Assembly (NCBI GenBank): GCA_009760855.2
Contig: WPIO01000090.1
Span: 1,499,001 to 1,563,000 of the forward strand
DNA from: Cristatella mucedo
Taxonomy: Eukaryota; Bryozoa; Phylactolaemata; Cristatellidae
Reading direction: 5' to 3'
Length of the DNA: 64,000 nucleotides
This document shows positions 30,521 to 64,000 of the stretch, one piece after another. The notes under the pieces were generated by a model. The model was not told the DNA's origin. It saw only the letters and a list, made by a program, of their open reading frames with translations, and ran no database searches. The position numbers were made by a program, and so were the translations under genes. Within the stretch, counting starts at the first letter, position 1, and every line of letters starts with the position of its first letter.

Positions 30521-31251
30521 AAGGTCTTAGAAAGCGAACGGTTTGGTCCCGAGTTGGCGCAATCTCCAGAGATATGCATGCTCGCCTTTAGCGACCAAGG
30601 TCGTGGGTCGCTTATTCGGAAAAGGGGTGGAACTGAGAGCAGACATTGCGGAAACGCTCTCTCCGCAAAGTTGAATTATTTCGGTAATCAGTTCCACTAT
30701 AGGCGGCTTTCAGTTGCTGTGAGCTTTTAGGTAAAGCGTATTTTACTACTACTACTAATAATAAATACATGCATATATTTTTTACATTTAATGTTTATGC
30801 AATTTTGTAAAGTGTATTGAATGCGTATTTTGAAATCAGATTCTAGGCCACGCTTTCCTCTCATTTCCCTTCACCTTGACATCTCAGTGTGGTCAGGCGA
30901 GCAATGTCTTAATGTGCTTTCGGTTCCAGATTGCTGTCTACCGCCAATTATTTTCACGGTAACTCATGCTGATATTTTAGGTACTGGACTTACTTAATAT
31001 TCTTATTTAATTACCCACGACCAGCTCATTGCCTGTGGGCTCACTTCGCTGAGTCATAGTAGCTCCATCACCGAAGACAAAGCTCACCAGCTTGTTTCGT
31101 GACGGAAGTGCGCCATATTTCCGCGTGACGGACAGAAGAACGATATTTGTCGCTTTAATAAGTAGAGATAGCACAGGTAGAGAATATGATCTTTCCATAC
31201 ATGCAAATGCCATAGCCCATCGTTCCAGTTGTTTAGAGTAGTTTGATTGCA

Positions 31252-31257
31252 TTTATT
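31252..31257 (-). terminator. Candidate poly(A) signal of WDR64
   Basis: AATAAA on the minus strand (tttatt on plus), about 215 bases past the WDR64 stop codon. It is the nearest such hexamer I found. Confidence 0.45.
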
Positions 31258-31471
31258 GGACGGTGCATCAGCTCGCAGCATGCTAGGCCAAAGGAGCAAA
31301 AATAAAGGCTGCATAACGTCATAGTCCCTAACACTTTAGGCCAACGCAAGGAAAGAAGTTAAGCTCCTCAAAAAAATTTCATGGCTACTAGACAGAGGTG
31401 CAGGATCTTGCGCGATGGCGAGCACATCGGCGAGGATGCCTGGACCGAACGAAGACTCAGCAACTCGCAAC

Positions 31472-56373
<24,902 letters not shown>

Positions 56374-57086
56374 TCTCGTCCTACGTAGCAACGACAGACG
56401 CGATTAGCGCGAGGCAGCGGCGTCGGCAGCGGCGGTGCCGCTATGAATATCAGACAGACTCCCGAGGCCCCGTGGCAATATGCTGCGGCTGCGGCGGCGG
56501 CGTCTGGAGCAGCTGCCGAGCGGCGCGCAGGCGTCGAAGTGATCGCCGTCGAAAGCCAAACATTGGAACGTCGCAGACGCCCGCGCGCACAGGCGCTACG
56601 TTCGATCGGCAGCGGCCCCAACGGCGGCAACGAATGATAACTTGTCGGCCGCTTAAGGACGATCGATGCGGCGCGGGAGGCACCGCCGCGCTCTTGCCGA
56701 ATGCGATGCGACGCACGTCTGCCATCGGCTCGACGAGACTCAAAGGCTGCGCGCGCACCATCGGAGCGCACGCGGCCAGGCGGAAGTCGAAGCGTCGCAC
56801 TAGCTTCGCGCGCTGGCGGTGACGCGAGACGCCTGCCTAGAAAGGAGCGCTCGTCTCGTTTGCCGCTTCGCGGCAGTACGTAGAGCGACGTACGGCGAGG
56901 GTAAGCGAAAGCTAGGCTCAAAGTAGCTTGCAGCGAGTACGCTAAAAAAGTAGCAAATTGCCAATTTATCTGCCCGCTTTCACAGGGATAAAAAGACACA
57001 AAGTGGCTAGCTCTCCACTTGTGACGGGCGACAGTGGAGCGACAGGTGGAGTGACCAGAGTTTTTTCCATCACGCGTCAAGTATCT

Positions 57087-57090
<4 letters not shown>

Positions 57091-57154
<64 letters not shown>
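57091..57154. repeat. (GA)n microsatellite
   Basis: About 64 bp, pure. Confidence 0.95.
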
Positions 57155-57157
<3 letters not shown>

Positions 57158-57212
57158 CGGTTCGCTAGGGTGTCGTATAAATGCTTTTTTTTTATCACCA
57201 TTCCTATTGTTA

Positions 57213-57345
57213 CGGCGCTCGCCTCGACCAAGGTCTGGCTGAGGCCGTGGGTTTGAGCCCCGAGGCATATGTGAAGTGCCTGAATAGAGATTAAGTTATC
57301 TTTGGGCGCTATACAAATGAATTATTATTATTGTTATTATTATTG
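57213..57345 (+). mobile_element. SINE-1 copy, head truncated
   Basis: ggcgctcgcctcgaccaagg, gtgggtttgagccccgaggc, gagattaagttatctttggg, gcgctatacaaatgaatt, (ATT)n. Confidence 0.75.
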
Positions 57346-57553
57346 CTCTCATCATATTTACATAATTCGCAGTGCTGTTATGCCTGGGCTAAGACCCGGA
57401 GCCTATGCAGTTCTCGAATATTTATCTAAGGCTAATTGTGGTTATAAAACATTAAAAGTATGACCACTTAACTAGGTAAGATCAATCCGGTCGTTTACGT
57501 AAGTCTGTCCGCAAAAGCATAAGCCACCGGACGCTGCATCGAATGGAGGTTCT

Positions 57554-57675
<122 letters not shown>

Positions 57676-57730
57676 GACGACAGCACGACGACAGTGATTA
57701 TAAATACGATGACAGTGATTATAAATATCT

Positions 57731-57790
57731 ATAATTCATTCGCACGGTGCATTAAGAGAGCCTAATCTCCATTCGGGCATTTGCATAGCG
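57731..57790 (-). mobile_element. SINE-1 tail fragment
   Basis: ataattcattcgcacggtgc, attaagagagcctaatctcc; reverse 3' end. Confidence 0.5.
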
Positions 57791-58295
57791 TCAGCAGTAA
57801 GAAATGAGCTACTGCTTTTGTGCTTTTTCTGCTACGGTTTTGCTGCTAGCGCCGTCTGGCGGTGCATCGACCGCCGCGTCGTTATCGTTGGCTCAGGTCG
57901 AGCTTCAGGTTTAAGCGCGGGCATAGCTCGCGCTCTCGCGTGCCGATTCCCGAACTACCGAGGGTCGCGCGGTCATTTAACAGTCAGTGGTTCGGTCTCC
58001 GCCGCCATGACACCTGTAGCGAGGAGAGGTTCGGCGTGAAGCGGTCTGCTTGCTGCATCCGGCCGGGCTGCTCGCCGGCGCAACGAGCCAGCCGCCCGAC
58101 GGAAGCTGGACCGGCTGAACGTGCGCCCCGTCCTCCGGTAGGCGGGTCACGGCCTACGAGCGGAAGTGCAAGCGACGCGGGGGAAGCAAGCCGCTGGAGC
58201 CGCGCTCCAGCGGCTACTGCGGCTACTGCTTCTTCTGGCCGCTCTGCAGCAGCGAAGTCCCCGAGTGGCCGCCGCAAATGCACCGCTCGTCGAAG

Positions 58296-58326
<31 letters not shown>

Positions 58327-58764
58327 GACCGGTGCGCCCTCGCCGACGCGAGACGCGCCCGAGCGTCTCGAAGCACAGCTAGCCAAGTAGCTAGCCGCAG
58401 ACGGAGCGTACGAAGTGCGCACGCGCGAAGAGCACATAGCGCAGACGAAGTCGCAGACGCTGCTGCAAACGTGGCGTGCGGCTTTGGCGTTCGGACAGGA
58501 AGTGGGCGACAAGCGCAGCGCTCGCGTCCGGGTGCCAGTATCGGCCGACGACGAATGACAGCGGGCGGCAACCTTGAACCTTGCAGCGCGGCTGGTTCGG
58601 CACCAATACTCTCAGTTACCGGATGCCGGCGGTAGCTGGAGCGCGGTAGTGACGAAGAACGCTCGCGCCGCAACAAGTCCGCATTCATAACAGAAACGAG
58701 TCTCTTTGACTGTAGCGGACGGCTACAGCGTTCAACGGCGGCCACGACGTACACCGAGCGTTCC

Positions 58765-58998
58765 GTAATGCAATGTAATGTATCTCCGTCTGTAGCAACA
58801 CAATGTCCTAAAGACTTTGTTAGTATTACGCAGGAGAGCTTTGCATAGCTCACTCACAGCCTAAGCGGCTTTCGGTACGCATTCGGTAGCCAACAGAGTT
58901 CGTCTCACGCAACAAAGAGAAAGTGGGAAGCATAGCAGAGTCAGGCGAGCAGTTGAGGTAGTGAGTAGCATGGAAGTAGCAGCTCAGGATCGCTGAAA
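58765..58998 (-). mobile_element. LINE B 3' fragment
   Basis: Reverse copy: aatgcaatgtaatgtatctc, agctcactcacagcctaagc, ggctttcggtacgcattcgg and onward to ggaagtagcagctcaggatc. Confidence 0.82.
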
Positions 58999-59604
58999 AG
59001 GATGAGGCCTAGAGCCCAACTCAACTCAAACGCCTACGCCAGCTCACGAAACATAACTGACTGCCTTAGCTTGATTATTCGCTTTTATGCGGCCTCGGCT
59101 GTAGATAGTAGCATAATCGGTTCCAGGCCGTTGCAAATCAGAAACAGCGTATAGTAATTAGCATTCATAATTTGGCTGACTTATCTCGTCCCGCGATTAA
59201 AATACCACCACCGCGTGCTCGCTGACCTATGGACCGGAGCGGAGCCTGACAAAATTGAAAAGAGCCTACCAACCTTAATATGGCAAGTCCGTGTCCGAGC
59301 AGGCTCAGAACGTTGTACAGCCACAGAGAGATACAAGTATTTCCAGCACCAGCTATAGCGTGCAGCCACCATCGTTTCAAGCCCCGAGTACAGCTGCCGG
59401 CCCCTGCGTCAGGCTCGGCCTTTGAATGCCCCCGAAAACATTATTACGCAGCGTAATCGGATCCAAATCATTACAATTTAACGACGGGGCTTGATAAGTA
59501 TCTGAGCAGTCGCAATCTAGCTGATTTAATACACCAGAGTAACCTTGGGTAGCCGGCGTTCTCTCGCACCTCACGCGGCGTCATACGGTGGCGACGGCGG
59601 CGAA

Positions 59605-59782
59605 AGCAGTCACTACTAGGTAAGGTGGTGGCTTTCACGACCTTGGTCCCGAGGTCGTGGGTTCGATTCCTGCAGTGGGCGATCCTTTATCGCCACTGCA
59701 AGCGGTGGTGATAGCCGTAAAGGCTCTTCTGTCGCTATACAAAAAGAGGCTGTTTAATCAGCTAGGATTTTTTTTTTTTAGC
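59605..59782 (+). mobile_element. SINE-2 copy (best preserved)
   Basis: B-box gaggtcgtgggttcgattcc, body gggcgatcctttatcgccac, tgcaagcggtggtgatagcc, gtaaaggctcttctgtcgct, end aaaaagaggctgtttaatca and a T-rich tail. Confidence 0.8.
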
Positions 59783-60113
59783 CCAGCTAGTCGTCCCCGC
59801 ATCGCCGCCGCGGCCGCGGCCTGGAAGTCCTGGAAGCGTGGCGCGCGCGATCGCCGCAAGTTCTGCATGTGATCCAAAGCCGGGACATCAAAAGCCAGGG
59901 TCTACGGCACGAGCCGCCACGCGGAAGCCATCCGTCGCGTGACCCTTTCGGGAACGCTGTCTACCTGTCCGACCGCCGTGGGCTCGGCCTCGGACAAGGA
60001 AGTAGTTTTATTTTTAGCACAACTTCCGCATCTGACTGAACGTACGCGCAGGAAGGTGTGCAAGATGAGACGTAAATAGCTCTAGACGAGAGTCACGACC
60101 ACATGAGATACAT

Positions 60114-60449
60114 TTGAATTTACCGCGATTGCGTGATCTAAGCACGCCAGAGTTTTTGAAACCGGGTTTTGATGAAATTAGCAAGACTTTACTGCGTGCT
60201 GAGTTGATGCGGTCATGCAGCGACAGGACCGTTAATTACATACATCTCAGAATCCATACAGAAGCAGCAGGGGGGATTATGCTCGTTGAATCTTATGGAT
60301 ACGCCTTCCAGTTTCCGAGTGATGCTCGTTTTATCCATAATTACCAAAGGCTTCTTAATATCATTCAATATTTTAAAGTTTGCAGCCATGTGACTGCAAA
60401 TGCCAGCAAGGCAGGCTGCGAAAGATACGAGAGAATCTCATGGGCTTGA
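60114..60449 (+). other. Unassigned open frame (111 aa)
   Basis: MNLPRLRDLSTPEFLKPGFD to the stop at 60449. It is less repetitive than its surroundings, but has no homologue I recognise and no exon signals. Could be chance or a degraded repeat. Confidence 0.15.
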
Positions 60450-60628
60450 ATTGGTTAAGCTGAGTGTCACATGATTGAAACTATAGCCTGGAGTGCGTTT
60501 GGAAAATGCACCGGTAAAAGGAAGAGAATTGATTTTAAAAGATAAGTGAACCTAATGGAGACGGAGTTATCAGGAGCAAGCTTGGAGGCTGGCAGTGAGG
60601 TGGAAACAAATGTGAATGGGAGAAAGAT

Positions 60629-60964
60629 GAAATCAACAATCGCATCATTACTTATTCGGTCAGTGAGATAGCCCTATAGTGATTGAAATCAACAATCGCA
60701 TCATTACTTATTCGGTCAGCGAGATAGCCCTATAGTGATTGAAATCAACAATCGCATCATTACTTATTCGGTCAGTGAGATAGCCCTATAGTGATTGAAA
60801 TCAACAATCGCATCATTACTTATTCGGTCAGTGAGATAGCCCTATAGTGATTGAAATCAACAATCGCATCATTACTTATTCGGTCAGTGAGATAGCCCTA
60901 TAGTGATTGAAGGCAACAATCGCATCATTACTTATTCGGTCAGTGAGATAGCCCTATAGTGATT
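60629..60964. repeat. 56-bp tandem repeat, six copies
   Basis: Copies start at 60629, 60685, 60741, 60797, 60853 and 60909; unit gaaatcaacaatcgcatcat through tagccctatagtgatt. Copies differ by only one to three bases (60909 has gaaggc), indicating recent amplification. Confidence 0.97.
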
Positions 60965-61086
60965 GAAATCGCTACTAGGCGCATGTACAAACTAAGACGA
61001 ACAATTTGAACAATAATAATAATTAAAAATAATGGAACTAATTAATAGATAATAGTTAATAATTTGCACAGTCATACCAAGCATAC

Positions 61087-61107
61087 TTATATATATATAT
61101 ATATATG
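61087..61107. repeat. (TA)n microsatellite
   Basis: About 20 bp of tatata. Confidence 0.85.
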
Positions 61108-61745
61108 ACGGAAGAATTAGCACGGACGAAGCCTATACTGGGAGAAAGGGGTCTGATTTTAGTTTCACTTTTATGTCGCACAGTCAACCGATTTCGCGGC
61201 TTTGATTGGCAGCAACTTCAAAGTTGCTCTTAAATACAAACTTTAACTCGTCTCTTGTAGATCTTATATTTGGTCGAGGCGGCTAACTTATTTGGATCCA
61301 AAGAAGAATAATAATAATTGCAACTATTCATTTGAGCAAAACCCTCAGAGAACTTATTCTCTTGAACTTATTCTCATCGAAATTATTCTCTTGTTGTTAT
61401 TATTGTTGCTATTATTAAAGGAAGGCTACCCAACAACCAGAACTAGTAATGTTTTCAGGGACGGAGGATATGACTAGAAGTATTTAGGCAAATCCTCCTT
61501 AGATTCCGATTACGTGGAGAGCGCCTCTACCCCTTTGTGAGAACCGAAGCTCACAACAGTGGCTGGCACCATGATTTTGGCACCTGACGACCCCTCCATC
61601 TGCCCGCCACGACGTTTAGCTAAACGCTAGGGGGCGCTGAGGAGCCTCCCATCGCATGACGAGAATTCGCTTGAGCGGTCAGCGCGCGCGAAATTGGGCA
61701 GGCCATCAGCGAAGGCCGGAAGCGAATGCGCCCTGCGATCCCTGG

Positions 61746-61940
61746 CCGATCACGATCACGATCACGATCACGATCACGATCACGATCACGATCACGATCA
61801 CGATCACGATCACGATCACGATCACGATCACGATCACGATCACGATCACGATCACGATCACGATCACGATCACGATCACGATCACGATCACGATCACGAT
61901 CACGATCACGATCACGATCACGATCACGATCACGATCACG
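61746..61940. repeat. GATCAC hexamer array, about 32 copies
   Basis: 195 bp of uninterrupted gatcac. All frames are open across it (poly Ile-Thr, Asp-His, Ser-Arg on plus; Val-Ile, Arg-Asp on minus), which explains the long frames here. Confidence 0.97.
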
Positions 61941-62199
61941 CGGCCGCCGCTCGAAAGTACTCGGCACGCGGCCAACCCGCGGTCTGCGGAGGTCATGTGA
62001 CCTCCGGCCGTGCGTAGGGGACCCGTGACGATCAGCGCCGTAGCAAAGGAAAAGGAAATAGAGCGAGCGTCGAGACTCGCGAAAGCGCGAGAATGAGCGA
62101 GAACGAGCCCACGCCGTATACACACGGAGCTCCCGGAGGCAATTTACCGGTCGAGCATCAGAGAGCAGCGACTGCGCATGGACTGCTTCGGAATGCCAT

Positions 62200-64000
62200 C
62201 TTGAAGCCACGGGCAAAGGAATTAGAACGACGGCAGGCGGGCCTCGGTCTCACCGGACGGACATGACGACCCTTACACCTGGCTACGATCGGCTAGCCTG
62301 ACAGGGTCAAGGTCTGACTACTCCTCGTCTTGATCGCAGGCTGCGCCGCCAAGTGGCTAGCGGCTATGGCGAAGCCAGTTAGCGGACACTCGCTTGCTCG
62401 CGAGCGGCTTCTGACGGAAATCCAACGAGTTTCTTGGCCTTGCCTCACTTTCACTCGCATGCCCTCGCTCGCTCGCTCTCCCAATCTGCTAGCTGCTGCC
62501 ACCCGCCACAGCCAGCGCCGCGTCACGTCCGCTAAGCGTGGCCGTCCTCAGCCACCGCGGCCCAGGCATCGCAGAGCGCGGCTTTCCTTCCGGCGGCGGG
62601 CGACCCTGAGCCCCGGGTGACTCGCGTGTGACTCGTTCGCCCTCGTTCGGCCTCCCGACCGGCTGCTACGGCTGCAGATCGTCCTCGCTTGAAGCTAGAC
62701 TGTCTGGCTACTATGCTTTCGGAATGCTTGAGGCGCCAGCTGGCCGGCCGCCGCCGGCGCTATGAAGCCTGTGTCGTTTCCAGCAGCCCACCGACCAATG
62801 GCGGGTGCGCTCGGCGGCGGCGGCGGCGGCTGATCGCTATCGATCGGCTCGCTGCATGAGTCACCGGCTGCTCCGGCGACGACGTCATCGCGCACGATCC
62901 AGACGACCTGTTCGCGGTAGTGACGGTACTCCCCGCCTGACGGAAATAACTCGGCACTTCCTCAATGACCGCGTGCCGACGAGACAGTGCCGCCGCTCGC
63001 TGGCCGTCGGGCGCCCGCTCGGCGATGACGCGGGCGAACGGCGTCGAACTTGATTCGTATGTCGAGAGCGAGCTATGATGGCATCGGTCGCAGCTCGAGC
63101 GAGCGTTACTTCGTCGCTGACGACGAGCGTCCTCTAGCGCTTGCACTGACGCGCGGCTGAGCGCCCGCAGTCGCCGCGGCCCGCAGTCGCCGCCGCCGCG
63201 GACTCGAGCGGCGGACGAACCGCGACCGCGCGAAGCGACCGCGTAAGAAATGCGAAAGCTGGCGATGTGCGCGCGCACGGCTCCAGCCCGCTCGTGGGCT
63301 CGCCTTCGCGGGGCCAGAATTCGGCCAAGCCTTCGGTCATAAAAGTCGCTGCCGACGTCCGCGGCGGCGGCGGCGGCAGCGGTTGGATGGACCGGGCTAG
63401 GTCAATGTGTCGCCTCTCCTCAGGTTTGAACCCGGCAACGCTCGGGGCCATGGAAGCGGCGGACGTCTGCTGTGTAGCTCGTGCGCGTGCGCCGTTCTCA
63501 AGAGCCGAGGTCGACGAGCGCGCGAGCGCACGTGCACAGGGGTCGCGCTCAAAATGGCGGCGAACTCGCCTGAGAGTCTCGCGGTAACGATGATGGTCAA
63601 CTGAGGTCAGTGGGTCTACGATTGAACAATGGCGGAGGCACCCTCGGCTTTCGACGGTGGCGTCATTGCGGGCTGAGCTCAGAGTGCTGCGCTCAGCGAA
63701 ATCGGCTGACTTAGGTCGCATCCGGTCGCTGTCTTTTAACGTTCCTACGAAGCTGATTCGCGGCGGCGACAACGTTGTCTTCGTCTGAGAGGCAGAGGCC
63801 GCGTTCTGCCCGCTCACTCTCTCGCACGCTTGCTCGCCAGTCTGCGGCTCCGGTGCTCCGTTGAGCGGCCGTCGCAGCGACTACGGCCTTGACACGCCAA
63901 AAACCATTGCACCTTGGCGGTGCGGTTCGGTCCCATAGATCGTCCGCGGCTCGCCAGCCGCGTACGATTAAGCTGGCGACGCCGCCCACGCCGTTGCTGT
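62200..64000. other. GC-rich region, no supported gene
   Basis: Dense in gcg/cgc triplets on both strands, so open frames are expected by chance. Two minus-strand stretches could be exons: about 62870-62960 (frame ELFPSGGEYRHYREQVVWIV) and about 63545-63605 (frame LTIIVTARLSGEFAAILSAT) after a cctcag acceptor. Neither can be assigned. Confidence 0.3.

Larger units (their letters stand above)
23389..31250. other. Intergenic region between the Polinton and WDR64
   Basis: I see no supportable gene. Contents: SINE and LINE fragments listed separately, an AT inverted repeat (25224-25264), a 20-bp tandem repeat (28371-28450) and a HindIII-site-rich tandem repeat (30287-30520). Open frames at 29210-30039 on both strands are in GC-rich sequence without splice or domain support. 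Confidence 0.5.

Noticed and set aside
60629-60964. CRISPR-like array
   Set aside because: The repeats are head-to-tail with no variable spacers, in eukaryotic DNA with no cas genes. It is a minisatellite.
61620-62216. Frames through the hexamer array (poly Arg-Asp, Asp-His, Ile-Thr)
   Set aside because: A 6-bp repeat without stop codons yields open frames on both strands automatically.

Overview
The window is eukaryotic (metazoan) DNA. Reasons: a spliced 20-exon gene with GT..AG introns and an animal-specific WD-repeat product, tRNA-derived SINEs, L2/CR1-like non-LTR retrotransposons, long (GA)n tracts, and a Maverick/Polinton DNA transposon (a virus-like, protein-primed-polymerase element). 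The species cannot be named from sequence alone; an aquatic invertebrate is my guess from the element mix.

Region 1 (about 129-23388) is one AT-rich Polinton. It has about 120-bp terminal inverted repeats (134-253 and 23266-23385) and a candidate 6-bp target duplication, acgtga, just outside them. It carries a DDE integrase, an A32-type packaging ATPase, an adenain-like protease, a zinc-finger/basic-repeat protein, a pVI-like protein, a protein-primed DNA polymerase B, two tandem fibre-like genes, an HNH-AP2 endonuclease and several unknown small genes. Nearly all are broken by stops or frameshifts. Three LINE copies have inserted into it: 5318-6746, 12739-16348 and about 19916-21000. I could not recognise the major capsid protein.

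Region 2 (about 23.4-31.3 kb) is intergenic DNA with SINEs, LINE 3' fragments and small tandem repeats.

Region 3 (31472-56373, minus strand) is a complete WDR64 orthologue. Its 20 coding exons were found by splice sites and reading phase; they sum to 3327 nt (1108 codons plus stop) with every junction in phase. The introns hold (GA)n/(CT)n tracts, SINEs, LINE tails, a 229-bp tandem duplication that copies the end of exon 5, and strong hairpins.

Region 4 (about 56.4-64 kb) lies upstream of WDR64. It has SINEs, (GA)n tracts, six copies of a 56-bp tandem repeat, about 32 copies of a GATCAC hexamer, and GC-rich DNA with no gene I can support, although two stretches could be exons.

The Polinton genes once formed one replication, packaging and integration module. 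The LINEs and SINEs share the 3' tail gattaagttctct...gcgct, so the SINEs probably use the LINE machinery. The host gene is independent of both.
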